A stretch of 64,000 bases of DNA from Blasia pusilla (lineage: Eukaryota > Marchantiophyta > Marchantiopsida > Blasiales). Where the stretch lies: positions 32,302,001 to 32,366,000 of the forward strand of contig CM114274.1 of the NCBI GenBank assembly GCA_050084515.1, given 5' to 3'. The notes under the pieces were generated by a model that was given only the letters and a program-made list of their open reading frames with translations, had not been told where the DNA came from and did no database searches. The translations under genes were made by a program, and so were the position numbers. Shown piece after piece: positions 44,831 through 58,129 of this stretch. How positions within the stretch are numbered: the stretch's first letter is position 1; the number at the start of each line of letters is the position of its first letter.

Positions 44831-47800
44831 AAATAATAAAATGGTATATATTGTTATTATAATCATTGATGGTAATCGGATGAAAGGGACACCATCCTCA
44901 ATTAGTATAAACTTGTTGTTAAATATTCAAATGACCTTACTTGCATTAAATCTTGTAATTAATTTAAAACATATATTTCCTACCCTAACTAGAAATATAT
45001 TTCTAATAACTGAGCACCTCCAAAGCTCCGTCTATCGAAGCATGAAATTCCGGAGACCATTCAGTCACATGCACGATGCCATGATGTCGGCGTGAGGAGA
45101 TCCGAGAATGTCGCGCTTGCCGCCACCTGAATTCGAACATGTATCGACTTTCCTGGATACTCCTATATGAATTCTTTAGAACCGTGCTAATGAGCAGCTC
45201 TAAATTTTCACATCTGGGAAGCCGAATTAATCGTGGAAATTGAAGTGGGAACAAGCTGCAGTTCCATTCCCAGCCCTTGTGCGCTTCCGGTTCTAGGGAT
45301 CCGGACCGATCCCATCATGTGCACTCGTCGTGTTCACGACGAGTTCCTATTGTTATTGGACCGACCTTCGTGTTCCGCAAAACGCACGATCTCCATAGTT
45401 TCAACATGCCGTATACGAATTTATGCGAGCTAGCATATCTGTCGAATGTTGTTAAGGCTGGACCACTCGGTCGCAATTCAAACAGCTGCTATGCTGCAAA
45501 ATCACACAATCTCCCCTGATGATAGTCCGCTCAGCGTGGTGCGCATTTCCTATTTCTTCATCTGGCGTAGAAGAAGCTGTGAGTTTGGACCGAGAATAAA
45601 TAAAACATTCGTCCACCTGCCCACTTCCCCAGTTCCCTCCTACGCATTTTTCAGGTTTCTCCCTGCCGGTCAATATTTCCGAAACATATCTTGCAACTAC
45701 GAACTCAGGAACTATATGGATACTTGGACAGATGACAAATGAGATACGGTTTTCCATCTGCGAGTTTCCCATTATGGACTCCCCTTATCTCTTACGCCCA
45801 ACATTTCCGTTTCAGCTCATATTGTACTTTCAGAGCAACCGATGGTACGCAGCGCCCATTATATGAATATAATATAAAAGATGAATATAATACAGATACA
45901 TTCCTGATATGAAACCAGGAATTTGCATTGGACAACGCAGATCTCGTCCTCTTTTTGGCTGTCTACTTTCCGAGCACCACCAGATACCAGATATGTACGC
46001 ACGATGGGAAAGGACATACACAAGTGTGCGTGCACGGATGCATGCGAACTTTAAGCTAGCAGATCGCGATCTGTATCTCAGGGTTCAACATACGTCGATA
46101 CTAGTACTACTGCGCACTTAAGTGAGGTCGATCACTGCATGCTAGAAAGAAGTTCGGATCATATTTTCACATGAACTCAAGGTCGTGATAGAGCGTGAAT
46201 TAGCAGGTACAATTAACGCAGGCTTGAGGGCAATGCCGAATACTTGGTGAGCAGGATTTTATGCTGTGTGCCAAAAGGTGGGCAACACTTGCAATGTGGC
46301 AGATGATCTATATATATACACTGCCTTTGAAGTGCACCATATCACTTGCAATGAGACAACGAGATCCCCATGATTGGCATCGCGGCTTCGCACACATCGA
46401 GGTTCCGGAATCAATATGTACATGAGTAGACTGGTGCATATGGACATGAGTATACTGGTGGTCTGTAAGTCAATTGATTTCGCTGTGGCGAGTATCGATG
46501 TAAGAAGACGACCGCTCGATCAACGCTCGTTCCCGTTCCAGAACGAACAGACCGTGAAAGTTTGGCAACGTGAATTAGTTGCGATCAGTCAGTTGTGATG
46601 TAATTATTACTCCTGACCACCCGTGCAATCCATGTTGCCCTAGTTTTGCTTCCACGTAGGATGTTAAACCGGTCTGTTAGGAGATTCGAAACATCAAACC
46701 ACGAAGAAAACAAGATGACTGACTTGGCCAATATGACAAGTCTCCTTGGCTGAAGGGGCCACGGCCCATCTTGACTCTCTACACGGATGGCTGGATCGGA
46801 ACTCTGGGAAAGTTAAGCGGATATTGTGCGATTCCAACACTAGTGGTAGCCAAGGTCCAGAGCGTTGTTTGAAGTATCGAAAAGAATAAGTAGGGTCAGA
46901 ATCGATCCTCCCACCGGTCTGACAGATGCGATGACATTTCCCAAATTAAACAATTTGAGTGCAGTTATTTTACGTGATGACCTTCAACTTGTCCGTGTCC
47001 TGTGAACATGAGGAACATGTTGCCCTAGTTCCTGTGCCGTCACCACCCTAAAAAAGCCGAGAAAAGCTTAAGTTTTCAAAATCACTCTACGCTTTTTCGT
47101 CAGAGTGGATCCTCAAATTCAGATACCTGAAGAGTCGCTCAATACACTGGTACCAACGCTTCACGATGACACAAAATTGCAATGCAATGACCTAGGATTC
47201 CTGGAGTGGAAACAATACACGACCTAGGAATTATGATCAGAGATTTTGCATTAGCTTAGGGTGTATTAGACGTTCCCCTTCCCGACTTGCATCTCACCGG
47301 TTCCTCATGGGTGGGAAAGTCGATCATCCGAACTTTCAGAGGCGTGGTCTTTGAGTCTTTTTTGTCAGTCAACTATTTAACAGCCATGTCGCAGACATGG
47401 CTGACATATTCTTCTTTCATTTTCCGGCGCCGATACCCAGGAACAACAACTTGCACACCACAATCATCCTTTTATCAAAGATTCGATTCAGAGTAGTGCA
47501 GACTGCGGAATAACAGTGATCTTATAAGAGTTACAGCAAGGAAAATCAATTTTGTGCAATGCTGCGAGCGGTTTGATTCTCCGTTTCGTTCATCCTTAGC
47601 CTTCCTAATTAGTGTTTTCCACTTCATCATACATATGTTTGAGAGGGACTAAATGAAATCACCAACAGTAGAGAAGCGCAGGTTCAACACTAGTGGAGTT
47701 TAAGAAAAAAATTGAAGAGCTTACGACACGAGAACAATATTACAATTGTGTGTCTTGTACCGAGTTTAGGGTCCTGATGAGTGGTAGTGAAATTAGAACA

Positions 47801-48170
47801 GAATTACAAGAAAATTACGTACTTCCCTTCTACTATGAATGAAAGCCACAACCCCACCATGAAGGTGCATTACTAGTTGGCGTGTAAGTACTAATTACTC
47901 TTGTGAAATATGATACCCACATTTAGTTTATTCGAAGGAGACATCCCCTTAACTCGTAATATGATACAAAATATCATAATTTTGTAACTACGTATACATG
48001 AAACAAAACTTATATTCGATGAAAAACAGACTTCTACCTGAAAAATATGTTTAAGAAGTAGGAGATGCTGCTCTAAACTTTGTAAAATCTGTCTTATTAC
48101 AACAACAAAGAAGAGTATCAAAAAATCCCTTTTGTTACAACAAAGAAAGATATAGCATCTCAAGAAGGGA

Positions 48171-48200
48171 GGCTAGAAAAGTGGCGTTACTTTTCTAGCC
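48171..48200. repeat. Perfect 12-bp hairpin
   Basis: GGCTAGAAAAGT, a GGCGTT loop and ACTTTTCTAGCC. It lies in a purine-rich stretch with repeated AGAAGGG phrases (48163-48258). Confidence 0.9.
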
Positions 48201-48651
48201 AAAAAGCGAAGGAAGAAAGGCTACCCATCTCAAGAAGGGTAGTGATGATCAAGAAGGGTAATGATGAGCACAAAAGCAACTCCACAAAGAATCGCCAAAC
48301 GGAATGAAAAAAATATGATAAACAAACACAAAAACCAACTATGCAAGAAGAAATGTAAACAAATTTAAAACCACAAAACTAAATAAAGAAATAAAATCTT
48401 AAAAAGATAGCAATCAATGATAAGAATCACAAGCAATCCAACTAAAAAAAATCACGAGAAGAAGCAAAAGCTAACTCAACTGAGAATACGATTCAAACCG
48501 AAATGCAATCTTCGAGTTGCGATATTTATCCATCCGAATAGTCAAAGGCCACGTAGCCACTCACAATCCATGCGCGATCATGTGTCTGCAAATGCTTGGG
48601 CAGAGAGAGCGAGTTGACTAGAGACGTCGGACTGTAGATTAAACAGAATTG

Positions 48652-48750
48652 CACTGATTATAAATAGATCTCAAAGCTCGAGTTCCCATCGGCCAAAGTA
48701 GTGCACTCACTGATTATAAATAAATTTCAAAGTTCGAGTTCTCATCGGCC
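48652..48750 (+). repeat. Imperfect 56-bp tandem duplication
   Basis: The phrase CACTGATTATAAATA through TCATCGGCC starts at 48652 and again at 48708 with four or five substitutions. Each contains ATTATAAATA, so a TATA-like element is duplicated about 400 bp upstream of the NPF start codon. Confidence 0.85.
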
Positions 48751-49086
48751 CAACGTAACACCAGCGAGAGACTATTGCTTCGGACATGCACCTGTCCCGC
48801 GCATTAGAGTGGAATACTGGCACAGGCACGATCACTCATCCGGCGAAGAGAGAAACTGACCAGACGAGTCGATTACAACCTTTCAAATTGACGAGCTTGA
48901 GGATGATGTTATGAAGTGATGAAGGTTAGCAGCTAGCTAGTTCAGAAGGATTCGAAAGCTCGATTTTGAGCAGTCGGAGTTTGCGACAGGCCAAGGTTCA
49001 GTGTGCACTTACGCACGTGAACATCTGTAAGCAGTCGACCGAACAGTCAGATTCCAAGACCTGAGTTTTAGGCCTACAGCCAAGCA

Positions 49087-52000
49087 ATGGTAAGTAGGGT
49101 CCCTCCCCTGGCAAATCAGTATAGATATCTCAAAAGCTACCTAGAGATGGCAGTGGATAGTCAGGCCAAAGGGTCCAGGATCTGAGGATATCAAAGTTTA
49201 AGTTCGTGACGTTGACTTATTTTGATAGATCGAACCGTTTCTCACGATCGTATGTACGATCTATACTGGAATCACCGCAGAAAGGAAGACAGGAAGGAGA
49301 TGATCCGGAACAGGCGATTTCGGCCAAAGAGTTACAACAGAAATTGGAATCCATAGATCTGATGACAGACTGGAGAGGCAAGCCTGCCGATAAGAAGAAG
49401 ACTGGCACCTGGAAAGCAGCTCGATTCATCAACAGTAATAATCTTCGCCTTAACGCCACCATTGCTAAGTAGTGCCTAGACAGTACACTTCCTTTCTCGA
49501 GCTCTGGATATTGATTAAATCCGTATGATCAAGCTGGACTATATGTGTTGAATTATTACCACATAGATTGCGTCCCTCGATATTTCCTCTAGTTAAAAAG
49601 AACTAAATAGATGAATCTTGGTAGACAATACAATTGGGAGAAGGTGGATATAGTTAACATGTGATACATAAGTAGCTAATTAACTCACAATGTGCTGCTA
49701 CCTTCTCGGTGGTAAATCGTGTAATCCGTGACTTTTAGCTTTGTACATTGATCGCAACTTGGTAGTCATAAACTCTATTGTAGGCGAATGGAGAAGAGTT
49801 AAGCATATCATTAACTTCTCGACATAAATAGATCCCAACATCTCCACTGCTGCGATTTTGGATGGGCTCAAATCAATTATCGGTTATGATGTTAAAGTAA
49901 CTAGAATTTTTTTTCAACCGTATCCTTTCTAAGCTTGTAACTAACAAACATTAATTACGCTAATCATTTTCGATTTTTTATTGCATTACATTGTAGACAT
50001 TTTTTTAATGGAAACGCGATACTTGAAAAGCCAGAGAAAAGCACTCTTGGAAAACTTAACATATTGAGACTAAAAAACTTGCTGAAAGTTTTTCTCAAGT
50101 TTTCTCCAGACTGCTTCTCTCTAGCAGCTTTCTCCCAATGCTTGCAGTACTTAAGCTTAATAAACTTGCCGAAATGAAGACCTGGCTTGAGGGACCCCGT
50201 AAGCATCTTTGCATATTTTAACTGATATCTGTGTCATATTACCAGAATGCCTTAGGGAAGGCATGCAGGCCCAGTGAGACTCGTAAAGATCGATCCAGGC
50301 ACGATCACTAGCAATTCTGTATAGACGTTGATCTCGTAAATATTTAAATACATTTAATTTGGTGTCCAGAATTGTTTATGGGAGCAATCTGGGTTTCTTT
50401 TGTGCAGCGCTGAACATCGGCGACACCCTAGCTACATTTGGCATTGGCTTAAATCTCGTGCAATACCTTTCCATCAACTTACACCAGACAACTTCGGCCG
50501 CTTCAAATATTACCACGAATTTCTTTGGAACGACGTATCTACTTCCTTTATTCTGGGGATTTATAGCGGATTCTTACATGGGCAGGTTTTGGACGATTAT
50601 CATGACCTCAGTCATCTTCATCGTGGTAAGATATCGTTCCCTAACTTGGAGTTCACGAGTGCAGGTTTAGCATCACTTCCACAAACATTCAAATATCCAT
50701 CTTCCAGTTCTCTAGTATTTGACGGACCCACACTTACTACCTTATTATTTCACTTGAACGAACCTTCGGGATCTTTGACAGATTACTTGTACTTGTTCCC
50801 GTATCTCAAGAGATGGGGACTATGAATATATGCACGAATAAATGAAGATTTCGGGAATGACTTATACGAACCGGAACACAGTCATAAATGTTTGATTGGA
50901 TCGACTTCGCGGCACTTAGAATCAGCATCAACGTAATCTATTAGCGTTCAGAGGGGATCGGTGTCACTCAGGACCACATTAGTTTCGCAAACGGTCATTG
51001 TCTTATTCCCAGTCAGTGATTTACGTTTATTTGTCCCGGAGAGATCAGGTAGCTCTTGGAACCAGTACTTGTTCGTAGATCTTGTAAGGTGTTCATGCAT
51101 TTGTTTGACATCCATGTAATCAATACGCTGACCAGCGTCGACGTGCGTCGGTATTGAGACTCACCCTCTTTATATCGATTCCTCGAAGTGCAGGGACTCG
51201 CGTTGTTGACATTCGCGGCGTGGGAACCACACCTGCAGCCTCCAGCGTGCATTTCTACTTTAGATACAGCATGTCCTCCTGCTGGATCCCGCATCATTAC
51301 CCCGATTATGATTGCTCTGTACGTGATTGCCTTGGGTTCCGGGGGACTGAAACCCAACATGGGGGCCCTGGGCGCCGATCAGTTCGACGATTTCGAGCCA
51401 ACCGAGAAAAAGCAGGGCCAGCGCTTTTTTCTCTGGTACTTCGGGGGTATGCAGGTTGGGATCTTATTGGCTACAACGTTAGCTGTTTATCTCCAAAACA
51501 CGTCGATGGGTTTGGGATACGGATTCATCATGGGCTTCGGGGCGATTTGTTGTGTGATATTTCTCTTCGGAACCAAGAAATACAGAAATAAACCTCCCGG
51601 TGGCAGCCCTCTCACTCGTATGGCACAGGTCATTGTGGCGGCCTTTCGGAAATGGGACGTTGCAGTTCCGGAGGATGCAGCCGAACTGTTTGAGGTCTCG
51701 GGTTCACGAATGTCCGCCGTCAAGGGCAGCCGCAAAATCCCGCACAGCGACTGTCTGAGGTAAGTTGAAAATTATGGAGGTTCAGTTACTGAGACATATT
51801 ACACAAATAACTTCCGGTTAGTTGACTTGACACTGCTCCAAAACTTCGTAGCTTTTGTCGCTGACGAAGTTGAGATTTAAGACTTCAGATACACCTGGTT
51901 ATTAATTTATTTGAACTTAGGCGGGCTTGCTTCTATCTGGGACGACCATATTTACTTATTTATATTTCTATATTTTTATATATATATAATTTTTACTTTA

Positions 52001-53076
52001 GTTAAAATTCTTATCAACGGGTAGTTTTGACTTCTATCAGCCACGATATATGTCAAAACTAATACTTTCTAATGAAGGCATGTGGACAATAGCCCAACTC
52101 AAGTTCAGAGCTGGCGGCAAAATCTCATAAAAATGTGCGAAAACTTGCGTTATTGACGAAAATGTGTCACCGTGGTGACAGGTTCCTGGACAGGGCAGCT
52201 GTGATAAATGGTGAGCTTGCAGACAAAAATACTCCCATAAGTCCCCGTGCAATGAATTTCAGCCCGTGGCGGCTATGCTCGGTGACTCAGGTCGAGGAAG
52301 TGAAGAGAATTTTGGGCATGATTCCGATCTGGGGTCCTACGTGCATCGTGTACATTGCATATGCGCAGCTGAGTGGCTTCACCATAGCTCAGGGATATAC
52401 CATGGACAGAAGCATTGGACCCAACTTCAAAGTCCCACCTGTTTCGATACAGGCGGTGTTTATGGTCTTCGCTTTAGCGTTTTGGATACCCGCCTATGAC
52501 AAATATCTAGTTCCTCTTGTGCGTAAGATCACAAAGAATCCACGCGGAATCACTCCTCTCCAGAGAATAGGAACGGGAATGTTCATCGTTCTCCTCGCCT
52601 ACATCGTGGTTGCGAGAGTGGAAACAAGACGGCTCGTGTACGTCCGCGAGTTAGGCTTTCAGAACGCAGCCGTTGGAACTTTCACCGTGCCCATGAGCAT
52701 CTTCTGGATGGCCCCCGTTTACATGCTTCTAGGAGCTGTCGAAGTGTTCACCACCGTTGGACAGCTCGACTTTTTCTACGACGAGAGCTCCGATGGCACG
52801 CGCAGCCTGGGAACCTCGTTCTTCTATACTTCCATTTCTATGGGCTACTTCGTGAGCACGATTCTGGTCAATGCAGTGGAAGCATACACGAAGGGCCACT
52901 CCGGGGGCTCTTGGCTTGGGGGCAGGCTCAACAATGGTGGCTTGGAAAAGTTCTATTACCTACTCGCGGGCATCATGGGCTTGGACTTTCTCGTGTTTCT
53001 ATTGCTTTCTCACATCTACAAGTACAAAAATACATACTCGGAACTCGACAACTCACCAGTAGGACATGACAGCTAG
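49087..53076 (+). CDS. NPF (NRT1/PTR family) transporter (5 exons)
   Basis: The model has exons 49087-49089 (ATG only), 49281-49434, 50408-50625, 51194-51759 and 52182-53076. All introns are GT-AG with matching phases. The product is 611 residues, the usual NPF length. It has the 12-helix MFS fold of plasma-membrane or tonoplast carriers for nitrate, peptides or hormones. Visible blocks include DWRGKPADKKKTGTWKAARF, TNFFGTTYLLPLFWGFIADS, YMGRFWTI, ALGSGGLKPN, GADQFDDFEPTEKK, FLDRAAVI, QVEEVKRILGMIPIWG, FTIAQGYTMDR and FFYDESSDGTRSLGTSFFYT. Helix 1 reads INTLNIGDTLATFGIG, so the usual ExxE[K/R] proton-coupling motif is missing. An ATG-only first exon is inferred because it joins in frame to KGRQEGDD. 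The alternative start is the Met in LMTDWRG. Substrate is not predictable by eye. Confidence 0.9.
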
Positions 53077-55451
53077 CTACATCTAGATCGATCGAGAATA
53101 AGCGTACAATAGATAGACATAAGGATGGGAGGACGTCCTAAGACATTATTTTCTTTTTTTCTTATTTCCAATTATAAAATCTAATTGAATCATGCACAGT
53201 GTTTTAATCTTCAATTTTTCTTTTCATTGTCTGTGGTTATTGATATCTTCCGAGCTTATCCAAACAAGCTCTAAACTGACCCAACTGACCCACCCTGGGC
53301 CGTGTTTGTGTACATAGTTCAGCTAGCCTCTAATTCGCTGAGTACACACAAGTACAAACACAGGGAGGGTAATACTATACATAATAAACATACAATATAG
53401 ACGGAATCACGTTAGATAAGTACTCATGAAAAGGGGTGAGGATGCTCAACGGGTCTCATGCTCTCAGAATGTAACGTCTTGTAAGATGATCATCCTTGAA
53501 CAATCCACTCTCTTTTGTTTTGACTTAGCTTTAGCTAGCCTACATTGGCCGTGTACAAATTACTAACTATCACCACGCCATTCCGCACTGGTTTCCTCTA
53601 CCGCTTGTGCGGTAGAGGAAAGCCGCTGCACTATGGCTGCACCGAGTACGTAAAAGATCTCTCGCTGGAGCTTTGGTGCAATATGGTTATGATAGCACAT
53701 ATGGTAGAAAGAAAGAGTCCAGCTATGAAATTATATGGAAAACGTATGCACACAAAAAGTCAGTTTTCCTTATGAGATTTCACTTAAGTAGCTTTCGCAT
53801 AAGATCCTGTAGTGCTTTAGATCTCAGAACTGATTCCATTTCCTTAATGCAAAATCAGTGCCGACTATTGTGAGTGCGATGCGTAAGAGTATTGTGAATG
53901 AAGACACATAAAACCCCAAGGTTTGACGATTTTGAAAATGTAGACCCTTGTTTTGAAAAGCTTTCCTTCTGTTCTGTCCCTTCTGTCATCACTAGTATCC
54001 TTACGTATCCTTACCCCATCTACTATCATGATGATAGTAGATTCTCCATGAACGGCACTTATTTTTCCGAGATACTAATTTGCAAGTTCTATCGGGAGTC
54101 CATTCTACCATGCGTTCAGTGCATATATCTGCATGTGCGATAAGATCATGGAATTTTCATACGAACAGCCATTACTTGTTGTGTTCCAGACCTCGGATTC
54201 GTTTTGGCAAAGGCAACAATATGGGATCTTCACTCTTAGATTGGATGTGGAATTGTAGATCGAAAGGAATTTTACTAGGCTTCTCGACGATTGGTCGCAT
54301 AAGTAAGCGATCTTAAGAAAACAGTTGAAAGTAAATGGCTAAGAGAAAATCTCTTGTATTCATCACTGTCAAGTTAGTTTGAAGCGAAACTGATCGCCAT
54401 GAAACAAACATTGATTTAATTTAATGCACATAGACTTTTGTTGATAAAAGTCAAAATAAACATTTGACGGACGTGATGATCTTCCGGATAAAATTCCGGA
54501 AGAATTTCGTCTTTTCTTATAAACCAAAGCGCTGAAACGACGACCCTTTCCTGATAGATAAAGAAACGGCGAACTTCTCTTGGATAGACGAAAGAAGACT
54601 CAGTCCCAGTCCTACTTAAGTACTGTTGGAAAGTTTGTCTAGTACTTTGGGGTTGCTGGTGACACGACATACACCGCAGTTCGCGCTCTCCTATTGTGCG
54701 TGAGCGCTCCCGGTGCGATGTCGACGTTGAACGCCAGAGCCGCGAGACTTCACATCTCTTAGAGTCTTAGCTGTATCGTAGGAGCACAGCCGGTGGCAGC
54801 GTTGGTAGCATGTCACGATCAACACGCATGCCACCGGAGTAAAGCTGCTTTAAAGTAGAGATATTAATAGATATCGCGAACTCTTGCCGTCCTGAAAGAA
54901 CGTTCACTTCTTAACTTTAACACAGGTAAAGCGCCCCCCTACGTATCGGAGATTGACTTTGAACAGATATCGTAAGATTCGTAACGTCCTATGATATCGT
55001 CGTCATCCCAGTACATGTGTCGTCAAGCGCATCGACGAGAGGAGCTGGTTGGAGCAGTTTGCACCTAGGAGCGCAATGAACCGTGATACGCAGTCACAGT
55101 CATCATCATGATAATAGTAGCGGCTGCTGCGAGCAGCGGGAGCAAGACATCTCAACTGCAGATATATTGTATCTAGCTATGGTCATCTTCTTGTGCGGGA
55201 GACTTGCGAGCTAGTCTGAGAATCTGGCCTCCGTGACGGAAGTTGAGAATCGTGAATGCTTTGAATAATTCCTAGCTAGACCGCATCTGCATTGACCTCT
55301 TATCCGTCAGGTTGCGTATTTTCTCGCACCACTTCTACATATCTTTGACCTCATCTCGATCGGCACCGGTGCGAAATTGCGGGTTGAAGGAAGGAACTCT
55401 ACATCGGGGAGAAAGTCCCGTGGCGAAAAGTGATCCAACTATCAAAAAATG
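53077..55451. other. Intergenic DNA between NPF and lectin 3
   Basis: No coding region is recognised. It holds the NPF 3' UTR and the lectin 3 upstream region. Two compact inverted repeats are present: TTTCCTCTACCGC / GCGGTAGAGGAAA with a TTGT loop at 53592-53621, and ATCTACTATCAT / ATGATAGTAGAT at 54018-54042. Confidence 0.5.
53592..53621. repeat. Perfect 13-bp hairpin, loop TTGT
   Basis: TTTCCTCTACCGC at 53592-53604 pairs exactly with GCGGTAGAGGAAA at 53609-53621. It lies about 520 bp beyond the NPF stop codon. Confidence 0.9.
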
Positions 55452-55459
55452 TATAAATA
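55452..55459 (+). promoter_or_regulatory. TATA box of lectin 3
   Basis: TATAAATA lies about 180 bp upstream of the ATG. It is followed by GCACACTTGTGCGAGCTCAG, closely related to the sequence at the same place in lectins 1 and 2. Confidence 0.65.
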
Positions 55460-55639
55460 GTTGGCCTCGTCCCTGGATTGAACAAGCACACTTGTGCGAG
55501 CTCAGTTTTGTGCTGAACGTGAATTGGCTACCAGATGCGTAGGAAGCCTTCAAGAATTGTTCATTTTTCCTTCAGCTACTACGTGATCGCACCTGGCAGG
55601 AAGTGGCAGCCAGTACCTCGAGCTACATCACCCACTTCA

Positions 55640-56531
55640 ATGGCTGGCAATTACATGACGTCGTCGGGACCTCTAACAATGAGGCTCTTCCTACTAGCGG
55701 CTGTACTCGTGGCAGTGGGTCTTCCCACGAGTGTGAGAGCACAGAACACTTTCTTTTTGGATCTGCAAAACCGCCCAGATATGACGTGCACCAACTTGGC
55801 TAGCGGAGTCACCTGTAGCAATCCTCCTCCATACGCAATGAACACTGCGGGCTACAGCGACAGTCACCGCAATATCATCTCTTTCGATACAGACGGCATC
55901 TACGCTCTCGGTTTCGAGCAGGCCACTGCTGGATCCTTCTACCTTTCCATCTATATCTGGAATCCCAGTGATAACTCGGCTGGAGTTCCTATTTGGAGGG
56001 CCAGGGCGCTCACCGGTTCCAGCGCTGTCGTGGATGAGTACGGAACCCTCACCTTCTTAAGTAACGGGTCCATCGATTTGAAGACATCCGACGGTACTCT
56101 GGTAAGCATTCACTACTACGTGGAATTCTCCGTTAGATTCTAGATGCACAGCCGAAGAGTTTCGTGCATTTCATTTTTCATGCATGCATCGAATCACTGA
56201 TCTAACTCCAAATGGTTTGATGAAATCATCAGTGCTCATCATAAGAATGTTATAGCTAGAAGGACTCGCATGTGACCCTTGTGGTGTGGGCATATCATGA
56301 ACGGGAAGCCTGATTAAGAATCTCTCTGTTGTATCGAGCTAATACTGCGAAATCAAAATAGCCCACAGAGGTTCGGATTTGACTGTAAGCTGATTCCGTG
56401 CGCATTTACAGGTCTGGACCACCGGAACTGAGAATGCTGGAGCTATTAGCATGGAGTTCGATCTGGATGTGGGCAACCTCAAGTTGTTCCACAGCACCGG
56501 TGCCATTGTTTGGCAGAGTGTTGACAACTGA
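55640..56531 (+). CDS. Secreted bulb-type (GNA-like) lectin, lectin 3
   Basis: Exon 1 is 55640-56101 (154 codons). The intron 56102-56411 starts GTAAGC and ends TTACAG. Exon 2 is 56412-56531. The product has 193 residues, the same length and splice position as lectin 2. The signal peptide includes MRLFLLAAVLVAVGLPTSVR and cleaves before QNTFFL. The lectin domain shows GIYALGFEQATAGSFYLSIY, IWNPSDNSAGVPIW, FLSNGSIDLKTSDG, VWTTGTENAG, DLDVGNLKLF and VWQSVDN. The start was chosen to match lectin 2, although the open frame extends upstream. It is expected to act outside the cell or in the secretory pathway as a carbohydrate-binding protein, possibly in defence (family knowledge). Loose conservation of the mannose-pocket pattern leaves binding uncertain. 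It is on the opposite strand from lectins 1 and 2, about 35 kb away. Confidence 0.88.
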
Positions 56532-58129
56532 TTCTCAAGGTCTAAGCTACTGTAGATAGTACTCAAATGCGCGGATGCTAACGGTGCAGCTGTACTTGAT
56601 CCTGAGTATCACGCCCCATCCACATCCTCAATGCTCAACGCTTGAAGATCAAGATCTCGAAACGCTTTTAGTTATGCATCTAAATAATTGCGAAGGTTGT
56701 AGTTGTAAAAGCTTAAGGTGACCCTAAACTTTGAGGCTATGTCTTCACAATAGTTTGTAGTCCTATAGAGGTCGGGACCTTTTCATAATACGTGTTAGGC
56801 ATCTACCTAACAAAGTATTAAACCTTTTCTGATAATTGGCGAGTGGAAATAAATATGTATTTCTTTCATGTATATATTTGATTTTTCTCTCCTCGGATTT
56901 TACTAGTTCCCGTGCTTCCCACAAGAAAATACACGAATTTTTTTAATGAATATATTTTTCAGTTTAGACTTTAAATCTAATTTTCATTTTCTTTAATATG
57001 AAAGGAATAATAACATTCTATTCTTCAACGTAACTCTTGTCTAAAATTAAAATAATACCCACTTCCCTAAAAAATTAAACTTTTAACTTTCCATACAGGT
57101 TTAAAAAATATATACTCCCCCTTCCACTCCTCCCACCAAAATATAATACATTAATTAAATAATTTTTAATTTTTAATTAAGAAAATTATTTCCCTCATCC
57201 ATTATATTTATCCAAAATAACAAATGTGAATTAAAAGATAAAATTCTATTTTGTCTTATTATCTCACTTATTGTGCACGGAGGTTATTATGGGACTTGCA
57301 ATCACTTTTCTATTCGACACGTGGCAATTGGATAGCAATAAAATGTTTCACATGCTACGGGCAGTAAGAAAAAGTTTGTATGCAATATCATTAATCCTAT
57401 ATACTAACAAAAACTCTTCAATCACATTTTTAATTTCCCGTGCATCGTAAATTAGTATTATACCATCGCACATGCATCTTACTAGTATAGATCGTAAACA
57501 TGTGGCTTAACTCTTATTTACTACTCCATCCCCCATTATTTCATTTTTACCACAAGTGAAATAATGGGTAACAATTTCTTTTTCTTCACACTTTAAAAGT
57601 GACCTGATTTTATCATAATTTATATTTCATTTAAGATTTGGTCTAATTTGAATATTAGTCTTCGCGTTCACTATGTTATAGGTTCATTATATTATGTGAT
57701 TTGGAAGTAAATATATTAATAAAATTAATTCATATTTTCCAAAATATTAAAAGATTCTTCTAAACATAAATTACTATGATATGAAGCACCCATTTAAATT
57801 TTCCTCATGTATCCTGCATTCCTACGAGTCTAAGATTCAAATTTCCCATTAAATTTATGGCACTAAGAGAGATCTTCCAAAATTGGATGATAGATTGAGC
57901 TAAAGGGAAATTTTGGCATGTCTTAATATGAAAATCTTCCCAAAGGAAAGTAAGAGAAATCTTGATGCAAAGCATTGTAACTCACCTATTGCTTTTAAGG
58001 TTGGTGTTATTTTACTCAGTGATGGAAGTGAGTGTCGTGCAAATACACATCCTTGCCAACATACATCAATTATTATGCACACAAGTCTAGGATCTATCTG
58101 ACTATGAATCCCACCATATTTACAGATAA
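56532..58129. other. AT-rich intergenic stretch
   Basis: Lectin 3 3' UTR, then very AT-rich DNA (especially 56840-57760) with no gene. The phrase near 57948-58000 (AAATCTTGATGCAAAGCATTG) resembles 7523-7555 upstream of the first Helitron, so a transposon edge probably lies here. Confidence 0.45.

Larger units (their letters stand above)
44831..49086. other. Host-like intergenic region, no gene recognised
   Basis: GC content rises after about 45050 and no transposon homology is visible. Short open frames (for example 45446-45742, 46374-46598, 47287-47496) lack recognisable domains or splice-consistent partners. The last few hundred bases should contain the NPF promoter and 5' UTR. Confidence 0.45.
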
